Source of the DNA: Methylosinus sporium
GTDB taxonomy: Bacteria > Pseudomonadota > Alphaproteobacteria > Rhizobiales > Beijerinckiaceae
Reading direction: 5' to 3'
Length of the DNA: 64,000 nucleotides
NCBI RefSeq assembly: GCF_003113265.1
Contig: NZ_PUIV01000009.1
Location: 1-64,000 of the forward strand
Under the pieces are notes generated by a model. The model made no database searches, had not been told where the DNA came from, and saw nothing but the letters and a program-made list of their open reading frames with translations. This document shows, in pieces, positions 26,133-35,221 of this stretch; position 1 is the stretch's first letter, and every line of letters starts with the position of its first letter. The position numbers and the translations under genes are program-made.

Positions 26133-26972
26133 ATGACCGAACCTTCGTCCTTCGACGCCGGCCCCGAGGGCCGGGACGCGCAATTGTCGCCCTCCGAACG
26201 GCGCCGCCTGCGCTTCCGCAACATTCCGATCCGCGTGGTGCTGCCCAATCTGGTGACGCTTCTGGCGCTCTCCATGGGCCTCACCGCGATACGCTACGCC
26301 TCGGAAGGCAAGTTCGACACCGCCGTCACCGCCGTCATCGCCGCCGCCGTGCTGGACGGCCTCGACGGCCGCATCGCGCGCGCGCTGAAGGGCACGTCGC
26401 GCTTCGGTGCGGAGCTCGACTCGCTCGCCGATTTCGTCGATTTCGGCGTCGCGCCGGCGCTTCTGCTCTATTTCTGGTCGCTGCACGAGATCAAAGGGCT
26501 CGGCTGGTTCGCGGCGCTGGTCTTCGCCATCGCCTGCGCGCTGCGCCTCGCCCGCTTCAACGTCACCGTGGACGACCCCGGCCGGCCGGCCTGGCATTCG
26601 GACTTCTTCGTCGGAATGCCGGCGCCGGCCGGCGCCGTGGCGGTTCTGCTGCCGCTCTATCTCCATCTCTCGGTCGCCGAGCTGCCCGGCTCAAAGGCGC
26701 TGGTTCCGCTCTTCATCGTCTATGTGCTGACCATCGCCTTTCTGATGGCGAGCCGCATTCCGCATTTCTCCGGCAAACGCATCGGCCGCATCCCGCGCGA
26801 ATATGTCATTCTCGTGCTGTTCTGCGTCGGCGTCACGGCGCTGCTGCTCGCCATCTATCCGATGGAGACGCTGGTGCTGGCGAGCCTCGCCTATCTCGCC
26901 GCCATTCCCTTCGGCGTGAAGCGCTACAAGGAGCTGGAGCGGCAGGAGGCGGAGAAGGCGCAAGGCGCCTGA
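26133..26972 (+). CDS. pssA: CDP-diacylglycerol-serine O-phosphatidyltransferase
   Basis: PssA makes phosphatidylserine from CDP-diacylglycerol and serine. The 279-residue membrane protein carries the CDP-alcohol phosphotransferase motif: LDGLDGRIARALKGTSRFG followed by ELDSLADFVDFG. About eight membrane helices follow. It belongs to the type II enzymes and is co-transcribed with psd, so the pair provides phosphatidylethanolamine, precursor of phosphatidylcholine in many methylotrophs. It ends 5 bp from the convergent exporter gene. Confidence 0.95.
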   Translation: MTEPSSFDAGPEGRDAQLSPSERRRLRFRNIPIRVVLPNLVTLLALSMGLTAIRYASEGKFDTAVTAVIAAAVLDGLDGRIARALKGTSRFGAELDSLADFVDFGVAPALLLYFWSLHEIKGLGWFAALVFAIACALRLARFNVTVDDPGRPAWHSDFFVGMPAPAGAVAVLLPLYLHLSVAELPGSKALVPLFIVYVLTIAFLMASRIPHFSGKRIGRIPREYVILVLFCVGVTALLLAIYPMETLVLASLAYLAAIPFGVKRYKELERQEAEKAQGA

Positions 26973-26977
26973 CGCGG

Positions 26978-27841
26978 CTATTTTGCGAGGGCCTTCGCCC
27001 CCGCCACAGCGGCGACGACGCCGACAGTGACGAAAACGAGAGAGAGCTCCACGGTCTCGCCGAGGAACAGAGCGGCGAGACCGAGTCCGAGCAGCGGCTG
27101 GAGCAGCTGCAGCTGCCCGACGGCGGCGATGCCGCCCAGCGCCAGCCCGCGATACCAGAAGACGAAGCCGATCAACATGCTGAACAGCGCCACATAGGCG
27201 AGCGCGACCCAGGAGCGCGGCGGCGCGGCGAGCAGCCCCTCCGGCGCGCTGACAGCGGTCCAGACGAGCATCGCCGGCAGCGAGAGCGCCAGCGCCCAGC
27301 AGATCACCCGCCAGCCGCCGAGCCGGCGCGACAGCAGCCCTCCTTCGGCATAGCCGAAGCCCGCGACGAAGATCGCGCCTAGCATCAGAAGGTCGCCCGA
27401 GGAGATCGCGCCGTCGCCCCGCCTCCAGGCGAAGCCGGCGACGAGCGCGCCGCCGGCGAGCGCGCAGAGCCAAAAGCCCGGCCGCGGCCGCTCGCCGCCG
27501 CGCAGCACGCCGAAAGCCGCCGTCGCCAAGGGCAGCAACCCGACGAAGACGAGCGAATGGGCCGAGGTCATGCGCGTCAGCGCCAGCGCGCTGAGCAGCG
27601 GAAAGCCGACCACCACGCCCAAAGCCACGCCGACGAGCGAGAGAAGCTCGCTACGGCTCGGCCTGCTCTCGCGGAAGAGGGCCAGCAGGCAGAGCGCGAT
27701 CAGCCCGGCGATCGACGCCCGCGCGCCCGTCAGAAACAAAGGATCGAAGCCCGCGACGGCGACGCGCGTCGCCGGCAGCGATCCGCTGAAAATCAACACC
27801 CCGAGCGCGCCGTTCAGCCAGCCCTCCGTCGTCCTATCCAT
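26978..27841 (-). CDS. EamA/DMT-family transporter
   Basis: The 287-residue protein consists of about ten membrane helices arranged as two EamA repeats, for example GWLNGALGVLIFSGSLPATR and LLMLGAIFVAGFGYAEGGLL. Such proteins export amino acids or other metabolites. ATG 27841 (MDRTTEGW) is chosen; a longer frame to 27985 would run into the divergent promoter region. It is divergently transcribed from a MocR-type regulator with 131 bp between the starts, the usual arrangement of regulator and target. The substrate is unknown. Confidence 0.87.
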   Translation of the reverse strand: MDRTTEGWLNGALGVLIFSGSLPATRVAVAGFDPLFLTGARASIAGLIALCLLALFRESRPSRSELLSLVGVALGVVVGFPLLSALALTRMTSAHSLVFVGLLPLATAAFGVLRGGERPRPGFWLCALAGGALVAGFAWRRGDGAISSGDLLMLGAIFVAGFGYAEGGLLSRRLGGWRVICWALALSLPAMLVWTAVSAPEGLLAAPPRSWVALAYVALFSMLIGFVFWYRGLALGGIAAVGQLQLLQPLLGLGLAALFLGETVELSLVFVTVGVVAAVAGAKALAK

Positions 27842-27906
27842 ATCGAAACATCCTTTCCTCATCGGCGAAGGATCGGACAGAACCCCTTGCTCGGCCAGAG
27901 ACAGAT

Positions 27907-27950
27907 GGATACAATTTTCGTAAACTGTTTCGACAGTATCCGTGAACTGT
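27907..27950. promoter_or_regulatory. Repeat-rich operator region between the exporter and MocR genes
   Basis: Overlapping repeats fill the divergent intergenic region: inverted GGATAC (27907-27912) / GTATCC (27936-27941), inverted ACTGT (27924-27928) / ACAGT (27933-27937) around TTCG, and direct CGTAAACTGT (27919-27928) / CGTGAACTGT (27941-27950), 22 bp apart. MocR proteins commonly bind direct repeats in such regions. Confidence 0.5.
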
Positions 27951-27972
27951 GCTGGGATGAAAGGCGATACGC

Positions 27973-29391
27973 TTGACCAAAACATCCTCGCCTCCCCGAC
28001 GGATCGAGCTGGTGATGACGACGATCCGCGAGCGGATCGCGGCGCGCCAGCTGACGCCCGGCGCGCGCCTCCCCTCGGTGCGGCAAGCGGCGCGGTCGAT
28101 GGGCGTCTCCGTCTCCACAGTGGTCGAGGCCTATGAGCGGCTCGCCGCCGAGGGCGTCATAAAATCCCGCCCCGGCTCCGGCTTCTATGTCTCAGCGCCG
28201 CTCGCGCCGCTGGCGCTGGGCAAGATCGGCCCGCGCCTCGATCGCGAGGTCGATCCGCTCTGGATGTCGCGCCAATCGCTGGAGGCCGGCGAAGAAATGC
28301 TCCGCCCCGGCTGCGGCTGGCTGCCGGCCGAATGGATGCCCGAGGCGGCGCTGCGCCGGGCGCTGAAAGCCGTCGCGCGGGGAAGCGCCGCCTCCCTCAC
28401 CGATTATTCCGAACCGCTCGGCCTCGCTCCGCTGCGCGGCTTCATCGCCCGCCGCCTCGGCGAGCGGGACATACCCGCCGCGCCCGATCAGATTCTGCTG
28501 ACCGGCTCGGGAACGCAGGCGATCGACCTCGTCTGCCGCTTTCTGATCGAGCCCGGCGACACTGTGCTGATCGACGATCCCTGCTATTTCAACTTCCGCG
28601 CTCTGCTGCAGGCGCATCGCGCCGACATCGTCGGCGTGCCGATGACGCCGAACGGCCCCGATCTCGAGATTTTCGCGCAAAGCCTCGCGCAAAAGCGGCC
28701 ACGCCTCTATCTCACCAATGCCGCCGTCCATAATCCGACCGGCGCCGCCATCTCCTCGACGACGGCGCATCGGCTGATGGCGCTCGCCGAGCCCGCCGGC
28801 CTCATCATCGTCGAGGACGATATTTTCGCCGATTTCGAAACCGCGCCGACCCCTCGCCTCGCCGCTTTCGACGGACTTCGCAACGTCATTCAGATCGGCA
28901 GCTTCTCCAAGACTCTCTCCGCCGCGGCGCGTTGCGGCTACATCGCCGCCCGCCCCGATTGGATCGAGCAGATCGCCGATATCGGCCTCGCCACGCAATT
29001 CGGCAGCCCGCGCCTCTCGGCCGAGATCGCGCTGACGCTGCTGAAGGACGGCGGCTATCGGCGCCATCTCGAGGCGCTGCGCGCGCGTCTCGCCGGGGCG
29101 AGGACGGCGACGATCCGCCGCCTCGAAGCGCTCGGGATCACGCCCTTCGTCGAGCCCAAGGCCGGCATGTTCGTCTGGGCGCGCCTGCCGGACGAGGCCG
29201 ACGCCTCGCAGATCGCGCGGCTCTGCCTCGCGGAGGGAATCGTGCTCGCACCCGGCAACGCCTTCAGCCTCGGCCAGACGGCGCGCGATTATCTGCGCTT
29301 CAACGTCTCGCAATCGGACGATCCGCGCATCTACGACTCCCTCTCGCGCGCGCTGCAGGCGAGCGCGCCGCCGATGCGGGCCGCCGGCTAG
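27973..29391 (+). CDS. MocR-family (GntR HTH + aminotransferase) transcriptional regulator
   Basis: The 472-residue protein has a GntR winged helix at residues about 10-75 (LTPGARLPSVRQAARSMGVS and YERLAAEGVIKSRPGSGFYV). A fold-type I aminotransferase domain follows with TDYSEPLGLAPLRGFIARRL, the PLP contact DDPCYFNFR, HNPTGA and the PLP-binding lysine 313 in IGSFSKTLSAAARCG. It is expected to sense a metabolite through PLP and control the divergent EamA exporter. The start is TTG 27973. No in-frame ATG precedes the HTH; an ATG at 28015 would cut into it. Confidence 0.9.
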   Translation: MTKTSSPPRRIELVMTTIRERIAARQLTPGARLPSVRQAARSMGVSVSTVVEAYERLAAEGVIKSRPGSGFYVSAPLAPLALGKIGPRLDREVDPLWMSRQSLEAGEEMLRPGCGWLPAEWMPEAALRRALKAVARGSAASLTDYSEPLGLAPLRGFIARRLGERDIPAAPDQILLTGSGTQAIDLVCRFLIEPGDTVLIDDPCYFNFRALLQAHRADIVGVPMTPNGPDLEIFAQSLAQKRPRLYLTNAAVHNPTGAAISSTTAHRLMALAEPAGLIIVEDDIFADFETAPTPRLAAFDGLRNVIQIGSFSKTLSAAARCGYIAARPDWIEQIADIGLATQFGSPRLSAEIALTLLKDGGYRRHLEALRARLAGARTATIRRLEALGITPFVEPKAGMFVWARLPDEADASQIARLCLAEGIVLAPGNAFSLGQTARDYLRFNVSQSDDPRIYDSLSRALQASAPPMRAAG

Positions 29392-29613
29392 AGCAGGGCG
29401 TGCGACCATCTGGCGCTTGCCGTTCCGCCGCCGCCTGGACATAGTGGCGCGCGGCCGAAAAAGCCGCCTTCCGACGCGCGAGCGTCGGGAAAAATAAACA
29501 AAGATCGGGAGGGGAGCGAAACAGCGCTTCGAACAGAGGCCGTTTCGCTCTAGAACGTCGGCTCGAGAGGAGAGACAGCGCCTTAAAAAAGCGGCGCCGT
29601 CGCGGTTCGCGTC

Positions 29614-30543
29614 ATGTTCATCAAAATACTCGGATCGGGCGCCGGCGGCGGCTTCCCGCAATGGAACTGCAATTGCGCCAATTGCCGCGCCGTGCGCGAG
29701 GGCAAGCCCGGCTTTTCGGCGCGCACGCAATCCTCGCTCGCGGTCAGCGCCAATGGCGTCGATTTCGTGCTGCTCAACGCCTCGCCGGATTTGCGCCAGC
29801 AGATTGCGCAGGCGCCGCAGCTCTCGCCCGGCCCGCAGGACGGATTGCGCGCGAGCCCGATCAAATCCGTCGTGCTGACCAATGGCGACGTGGACCATGT
29901 CGCCGGCCTCTTGAATCTTCGCGAGGCGCAGGCTTTCTCTATCTATTCCTCCGGGCGCATATTGAATGTGCTCGCCGGCAATCGCATCTTCGATATTCTC
30001 GTCCCCGAGCTGGTGACGCGCGTCGAATTTCCCTTCGACGAGGCGATCCCGCTGCGTGGAGCCGGCGTCGATCTTGGCCTTGCGGTGAAGGCCTTTCCCG
30101 TGCATGGCAAGATCGCGCTCTGGCTCGAGGACAAGAGCGTCGCGGGTTTCGGCACGCAAGTGGGCGACACGCTCGGCGTCGAGATCATCGAGACGGCGAC
30201 GGGCAAGAGCTGCTTCTATATTCCCGGCTGCGCGAAGATCGACGAGCCGCTGAAGGAACGTCTGCGCGGCGCGAGCCTCGTCTTCTTCGATGGAACTTTA
30301 TTCCACGAGAACGAGATGATCGAGCAAGGATTGCTCGGCAAGACCGGCTCGCGCATGGGCCATGTGAATATGAGCGGCGAGGACGGCTCGATGAAAGCCT
30401 TCGAGGAGCTGTCCGTCGCGCGCAAAATCTATGTGCACATCAACAACTCCAATCCGACTCTCGACGCATCGTCGAAGGAACGCGCGATCGTGAATGCGGC
30501 CGGATGGGAGATCGGCGCGGATGGCATGGAGGTGACGCTATGA
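29614..30543 (+). CDS. pqqB: Pyrroloquinoline quinone biosynthesis protein PqqB
   Basis: PqqB is a metallo-beta-lactamase-fold oxygenase that hydroxylates the tyrosine of the crosslinked PqqA-derived precursor. The 309-residue protein begins MFIKILGSGAGGGFPQWNC then NCANC, the family hallmark, with two cysteines of the structural zinc site. It contains VVLTNGDVDHVAGLLNLRE, FPVHGKIALWLED and MGHVNMSGEDGSMKAFEEL. Its stop overlaps the pqqC start (ATGA). No pqqA-like short frame is found in the 222 bp upstream. Confidence 0.95.
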   Translation: MFIKILGSGAGGGFPQWNCNCANCRAVREGKPGFSARTQSSLAVSANGVDFVLLNASPDLRQQIAQAPQLSPGPQDGLRASPIKSVVLTNGDVDHVAGLLNLREAQAFSIYSSGRILNVLAGNRIFDILVPELVTRVEFPFDEAIPLRGAGVDLGLAVKAFPVHGKIALWLEDKSVAGFGTQVGDTLGVEIIETATGKSCFYIPGCAKIDEPLKERLRGASLVFFDGTLFHENEMIEQGLLGKTGSRMGHVNMSGEDGSMKAFEELSVARKIYVHINNSNPTLDASSKERAIVNAAGWEIGADGMEVTL

Positions 30544-31301
30544 ACGACTTCTCGACGGCCGAGTGGCACGACGCTCCTCCCTTGTCGAAGGAGGCCTTCG
30601 AGGCCGCGATCCGCGCCGTGGGCGAGGAGCGCTATCACGACAAGCATCCGTTCCACAAAATGCTGCATGGCGGAAAGCTGAACAAAGGCCAGGTGCAGGC
30701 CTGGGCGCTCAACCGCTATTGCTATCAGGAGGCGGTGCCGCGCAAGGACGCCGCCTTCATGAGCCGCGTCCACGACCGCGAATTGCGGCGCGAATGGATT
30801 CACCGCATCCACGATCACGACGGATTGGGCGAGGAAGGCGGCGGCATAGAGCGCTGGCTCGTGCTCACCGATGGACTCGGCCTCTCGCGCGACTACGTCA
30901 CCTCGCGCAAGGGCGCGTTGCCGGCGACCAAATTCGCCGTCGAGGCCTATGTGCGCTTCGTCGTTGAGCAGCCGCTCGTCATAGCGGTCGCGTCCTCGCT
31001 GACGGAGCTGTTCGCGCCGGCGATCCATCGCGAGCGCATCGCCGGAATGCTCGAGAATTACGATTTCGTCGACGATTCCGTGATGGCCTATTTCAAGCGC
31101 CGCCTCGCCCAGGCGCCGCGCGACAGCGATTTCGCTCTGTCGTATATTCTCCAGCACGCCTATACGCGGGCGGAGCAGGAAGCCTGCGTCGGCGCCGTGC
31201 GCTTCAAATGCGACGTGCTATGGGCGCAGCTCGACGCGCTGCATCAGGCCTATGTGACCGGCCTCATCCCGCCGGGCGCCTTTACGCCGGGAGAGAAGTG
31301 A
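30540..31301 (+). CDS. pqqC: Pyrroloquinoline-quinone synthase PqqC
   Basis: PqqC is the cofactor-independent oxidase that closes the ring and completes PQQ. The 253-residue all-helical protein shows RYHDKHPFHKMLHGGKLNKG, QAWALNRYCYQEAVPRKDAA, REWIHRIHDHDG and SLTELFAPAIHRERIAGMLE, with the active-site His and Tyr residues of the family. The start overlaps pqqB by 4 bp, and pqqDE follows after 11 bp. In Methylobacterium pqqC and pqqD are fused; here they are not. Confidence 0.96.
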   Translation: MNDFSTAEWHDAPPLSKEAFEAAIRAVGEERYHDKHPFHKMLHGGKLNKGQVQAWALNRYCYQEAVPRKDAAFMSRVHDRELRREWIHRIHDHDGLGEEGGGIERWLVLTDGLGLSRDYVTSRKGALPATKFAVEAYVRFVVEQPLVIAVASSLTELFAPAIHRERIAGMLENYDFVDDSVMAYFKRRLAQAPRDSDFALSYILQHAYTRAEQEACVGAVRFKCDVLWAQLDALHQAYVTGLIPPGAFTPGEK

Positions 31302-31312
31302 AGGACGAGAGA

Positions 31313-32779
31313 ATGAGCGAAGCGCGTTTCGTGGTGACGCCGGAGTCGAAGCCGGCCTTCACGCGCTATTCGCGCCTGCACGAGGATGTCGTGCGGCGGC
31401 GCAAGGTGATCCTCGCGCCCGAGCGCGCTTATGAGCTCGACCCGATCGGCCTCGCCGTGCTCGGCCATGTCGACGGCGTCGCCAGCGTCTCCGAGATTTC
31501 GCAGCGTCTCGCGCAGACCTATTCGGCGCCCGTCGATGTGATCCAGACGGATGTGGTCAAGCTCCTGCAGGGCCTCGCCGACAAGCGCCTGCTGCGCGAC
31601 GGGCCGGACGCATTTTCGCCCCCTCCTCTCTCGCAGACGGCGAAATCCTATGCGCCCTTCGAGCGCGGCCCGGCTGGACTGCTGGCCGAGCTGACGCATC
31701 GCTGCCCGCTACAGTGCCCCTATTGCTCCAATCCGCTCGATCTCGAGCGCGCCAATACAGAACTCACTTCCGGCGAATGGGGCGACGTGTTCCGTCAGGC
31801 CGCCTCCATCGGCGCGCTGCAATTGCATCTCTCCGGCGGCGAGCCGACCATTCGCCGCGATCTCGAGGAGATTCTCGCCCACGCCGTCGACGCCGGCCTC
31901 TACACCAATCTCGTTACCTCCGCCGTGTTGCTGACGCGCGAGCGTTTGGCGCATCTCGCCGAGATCGGCCTCGATCATGTGCAGGTCTCGGTGCAGGATG
32001 TGGTCCCCGAAAGCTCGGACCATATTTCCGGCTATGAGGGCGGCGTCGCCAAGAAGCGTGACGTCGCGCGCTGGGCGCGGGAGTTCGGCCTTGGCCTCAC
32101 CATCAATGCGCCGATCCATCGCCAGAACATCGACCATCTGCCGCAGATCATCGATTTCGCGGTGGAGGTTGGCGCGCAGCGGCTCGAGGTGGCGCATATT
32201 CAATATTACGCCTGGGCGGAAGTGAACCGCGCCGCGCTGATCCCGACGCGCGAGAAATTCCTCGCCACCGTCGGCATTGTGGAAGAGGCGAAGAAGCGCC
32301 TGCAGGGCGTGCTCAATTTCGACTTCGTGATCCACGACCATTACGCCTCACGCCCCAAGGCCTGCACGGGCGGCTGGGGCCGCAGCATCATGGTGGTGAC
32401 GCCCTCCGGCAAGGCCCTGCCCTGCCATGCCGCGCAGACGCTGCCGGGCCTTTCCTTCGACAATGTGCGCGAGCGTCCGCTCGCCGAGATTTGGCGCAAT
32501 GGCGCGGCCTTCGAGGCCTTTCGCGGCGAGGAGTGGATGCAGGAGCCCTGCCGTAGCTGCGACAAGCGCGGAGTCGATTATGGCGGCTGTCGTTGCCAGG
32601 CGCTGGCCGTCACCGGCAACGCGGCGGCGACCGATCCGGCCTGCCATCGCTCGGCCCATCACGAGGAATTCGCCACGCTCGGGCAGAACGAGTCGCTGCT
32701 GCCGGCGCCGGCTTTCGTCTATCGCCGGCTCGGCGGGGCGGACCGCAAGGAGAAGGCGCTGGACGAGCAGCCGGCGTGA
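31313..32779 (+). CDS. pqqDE: Fused PqqD-PqqE (peptide chaperone + radical SAM peptide cyclase)
   Basis: The 488-residue protein combines two steps of PQQ synthesis. Residues about 1-100 are PqqD, the chaperone that presents PqqA (RRRKVILAPERAYELDPIGL, VDGVASVSEISQRLAQTY). Residues about 120-470 are PqqE, which links Glu and Tyr of PqqA. Its radical SAM cluster motif is CPLQCPYC (Cys131, Cys135, Cys138), followed by HLSGGEPTIRRDLEEI. The SPASM-like auxiliary-cluster cysteines lie in PCHAAQTL and PCRSCDKRGVDYGGCRCQA. The start is ATG 31313 with a GGACGAGAGA ribosome-binding region. It is the third gene of the operon after pqqB and pqqC. Confidence 0.94.
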   Translation: MSEARFVVTPESKPAFTRYSRLHEDVVRRRKVILAPERAYELDPIGLAVLGHVDGVASVSEISQRLAQTYSAPVDVIQTDVVKLLQGLADKRLLRDGPDAFSPPPLSQTAKSYAPFERGPAGLLAELTHRCPLQCPYCSNPLDLERANTELTSGEWGDVFRQAASIGALQLHLSGGEPTIRRDLEEILAHAVDAGLYTNLVTSAVLLTRERLAHLAEIGLDHVQVSVQDVVPESSDHISGYEGGVAKKRDVARWAREFGLGLTINAPIHRQNIDHLPQIIDFAVEVGAQRLEVAHIQYYAWAEVNRAALIPTREKFLATVGIVEEAKKRLQGVLNFDFVIHDHYASRPKACTGGWGRSIMVVTPSGKALPCHAAQTLPGLSFDNVRERPLAEIWRNGAAFEAFRGEEWMQEPCRSCDKRGVDYGGCRCQALAVTGNAAATDPACHRSAHHEEFATLGQNESLLPAPAFVYRRLGGADRKEKALDEQPA

Positions 32780-32835
32780 GCTTCGTCAGTCCTCTCGCGA
32801 CGATCATAAGCTTTCGGCCAAGGGAGACAACCGCC

Positions 32836-33330
32836 TCACCTCTGCGCCGGCGCGATCTGATTGCGCGGATCGTCCTTCGGATTGACGTAGTCGATCGCCC
32901 AAGGCCCCATGCCGTCGATCTGAATCACCGTCTCTTGGTCGAAGAAGGCGTAATGCGCCACGCCCGGCGGCATGATCGAAAAGGCGCCCGGCGGAAGCTC
33001 CTCGACGCTGGCGCGATCGGCGGCGGCGCCGAGGCCGAGCCGCATCCGCCCGGAGACGACCGACACTACCTCCGCCTTCGGATGCATATGCGGCGGAATA
33101 CGATAGCCCTGCGGCGCCTTCAGCCGCATGACGAACAGCCCCTCTTTCGTCGGATCGCCGAAGAGCACGGCGGCCTCCGCCCCAGCCGGCAGAGACGCCG
33201 GCGCCGCCGTAAAGCGCAGATCGTCCGGCATGAGGACCTTGTGCGTTCCGACCTGATCCGCCGCCGTCGGCGACGCTGAAAAAAGCGCGGCGACAGTGGC
33301 CGCCGCAATGATTGCAAGGGCGCGTCTCAT
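32836..33330 (-). CDS. Secreted cupin-domain protein
   Basis: The 164-residue protein has a signal peptide (RRALAIIAAATVAALFSASP then TAAD), so the cupin acts in the periplasm. The cupin metal motif is HMHPKAEVVSVVSGRMRLGL, with a second half GVAHYAFFDQETVIQIDG supplying the last His. ATG 33330 follows GGAGG. The family includes enzymes and binding proteins, so the substrate is unknown. It is convergent with pqqDE and divergent from fliJ, with no clear operon partner. Confidence 0.83.
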   Translation of the reverse strand: MRRALAIIAAATVAALFSASPTAADQVGTHKVLMPDDLRFTAAPASLPAGAEAAVLFGDPTKEGLFVMRLKAPQGYRIPPHMHPKAEVVSVVSGRMRLGLGAAADRASVEELPPGAFSIMPPGVAHYAFFDQETVIQIDGMGPWAIDYVNPKDDPRNQIAPAQR

Positions 33331-33562
33331 CTTCGCCTCCTCCATTCGCGAACTGGCTGATCGCACACGCGGGCATATAGGGCGCAGTCGCCCGACAGCC
33401 GAGCGGAATGATTGAAATTACGGCGCTTTTTTGGTGAGCGACGAGAATTCGCGGCGCAGTAACACTCGAGCAACCTCCTTGCGCCATATTTCCGCTCGTC
33501 TCGCGGATAAAGCGACCGAGTTCGCATGTATCGTCTAGTAACTTGTGCTGGAGAGTAATGTC

Positions 33563-33937
33563 ATGAAGTCGCGAGATGCCTTGGTTCGGCTGAAACGTTT
33601 TCACGCCGAAGAGTGCCGGCGCCGCGTGGCGCAGCTTCAGACAATGATCGCCGAATTCACCCGTATGACCGGCGATCTCGATCGCGAGATCGCTCACGAG
33701 GAGCAGCGGGCCAATATCAGCGACCCCAATCATTTCGCCTATCCGACCTATGCGCGCGCCGCGCGCACGCGCCGCGACAATCTTCTGCGCTCCGTCGCCG
33801 ACCTCCAGGACCAGCTGGTCGAGGCGGAGACTCATATGAAAGATGCGGCCGAGGAGCTGACCAAGGCGCAGGGCCAGGAGGCCCGCGACCGCGGCGGCGA
33901 CCGGATCATCGACATGGTCGTCGAACGGCGGGTGTGA
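33563..33937 (+). CDS. fliJ: Flagellar export protein FliJ
   Basis: The 124-residue protein is a helical coiled coil (KSRDALVRLKRFHAEECRRR and MIAEFTRMTGDLDREIAHEE). It carries the conserved NISDPNHFAYPTYARAARTR block found in alphaproteobacterial FliJ. FliJ connects the FliI ATPase ring to the FlhA export gate. ATG 33563 follows GGAGAG at seven bases. It is unusual in being about 13 kb from fliI in this locus rather than next to it. Confidence 0.88.
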   Translation: MKSRDALVRLKRFHAEECRRRVAQLQTMIAEFTRMTGDLDREIAHEEQRANISDPNHFAYPTYARAARTRRDNLLRSVADLQDQLVEAETHMKDAAEELTKAQGQEARDRGGDRIIDMVVERRV

Positions 33938-34135
33938 CGGTTTTGCGCCTCGGCCGGGAGAGCGGCGACGCTCGATCGCCCGCAGGGCGTCGAGCCTGCC
34001 TCCGGCACGGCGGCTTCCTCCATCCTCGGAGCGCGGCGGACAAGTCTCAGCCGGCTTTCAGGCTTGCGGTCGCAGCGCGGCCATGCCAGTGAGTGCGCGC
34101 GCTCCGCACCGGGAGCGCCGAACTCGCAGCGCCCC

Positions 34136-35113
34136 ATGAAAAAAATTTTGGAATATGTCTGGCCCCTCGTCGGGTTGGCGGCGGTCATCGCCTCTTTCTA
34201 TCTTCTCTATGGCGAATTTCGTGGCGAATCTGTCGGCGAGGAGGTCTGGGCCGATCTTCGGGCCATTTCGGTCTCACATTGGATCGCGGCCGGCTTCTGC
34301 TCTCTGCTCGCCTATGCGGCGCTCGCCTGGTACGACCGCATCGCTCTGCTCCACCTCGGCGTGAAGCACATCTCGATGACCTTCATCTCTCTGTGCTCCT
34401 TCACCACTTACGCGCTGTCGCACAATATCGGCGCATCGGTGTTTTCTGGGGCGGTGGTGCGCTACCGGGCCTATTCCACCAAGGGCCTGACCGCTGGCCA
34501 GGTGGCTGTGCTGGTGGTGCTGTGCTCCTACACTTTCGGCCTGGGCACAGTGCTGCTCACCGGCCTATTGCTGACCTATCAGCCGAGCCTGCTCGGCCGT
34601 CTCTCCGGCATGTTGCCGGATATGCTCACCAATGAGCATACGGCGCTGATCATCGGGCTCTCCTGCCTCGGCGCCGTGGCGCTCTATGTCATCGGCTCGC
34701 TGATGCATTTCAAGCCGATCGATCTCGGCAAGATCCATGTGATGTATCCGCGGCCCGAGGTCATGATACGGCAAATGTTCGCCGCGCCTCTGGAACTGAT
34801 CGGCGCCGCCGGCATTATTTATTTCGCTCTGCCGGAGGGCAGCAGCACGCCCTATATCGTCGTGCTCGGCACTTTCCTCCTGTCCTTCTCGGCCGCGCTC
34901 GTCTCCCATGCGCCCGGCGGACTCGGCGTATTCGAGCTCATCTTCATCAAGGCCATGCCGGATGTGCCGCGGCTCAAAGTGCTCACGGCGCTCCTGGTGT
35001 TCCGCCTGCTCTATCTCATCATCCCGCTGCTGTTCGCGCTCGTCGTCGTGCTGCTGTTCGAGCGCGGACGTCTCGCCGAGACTTTGCGCGGCCGCGCCGA
35101 CAGCGAGAGCTGA
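34136..35113 (+). CDS. YbhN/UPF0104-type membrane protein (lysylphosphatidylglycerol synthase TM-domain family)
   Basis: The 325-residue protein has about eight membrane helices (LEYVWPLVGLAAVIASFYLL at the start, then WIAAGFCSLLAYAALAWYDR). It shows the family blocks YALSHNIGASVFSGAVVRYR, FSAALVSHAPGGLGVFELIF and FRLLYLIIPLLFAL. The family covers the membrane half of MprF flippases and many uncharacterised proteins; the aminoacyl-transferase domain is absent here. ATG 34136 gives a short cytoplasmic start. A strong terminator follows and the next gene (sciP) is convergent. Confidence 0.88.
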   Translation: MKKILEYVWPLVGLAAVIASFYLLYGEFRGESVGEEVWADLRAISVSHWIAAGFCSLLAYAALAWYDRIALLHLGVKHISMTFISLCSFTTYALSHNIGASVFSGAVVRYRAYSTKGLTAGQVAVLVVLCSYTFGLGTVLLTGLLLTYQPSLLGRLSGMLPDMLTNEHTALIIGLSCLGAVALYVIGSLMHFKPIDLGKIHVMYPRPEVMIRQMFAAPLELIGAAGIIYFALPEGSSTPYIVVLGTFLLSFSAALVSHAPGGLGVFELIFIKAMPDVPRLKVLTALLVFRLLYLIIPLLFALVVVLLFERGRLAETLRGRADSES

Positions 35114-35148
35114 CGTCGGATCGGACGGCGAGAAAAGGCCCTGAAACG

Positions 35149-35193
35149 ACGAAGAGCCGGCCGCCTTCCGAGGCGCGCCGGCTCTTCGTTTTT
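35149..35193 (+). terminator. Rho-independent terminator after the YbhN-like gene
   Basis: A 13-bp perfect stem, ACGAAGAGCCGGC (35149-35161) / GCCGGCTCTTCGT (35177-35189), is followed by TTTT. It lies in the gap before convergent sciP and may serve both genes. Confidence 0.88.
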
Positions 35194-35221
35194 AATAGAA
35201 GCGCCGTTCCGGGCGCCGAAA

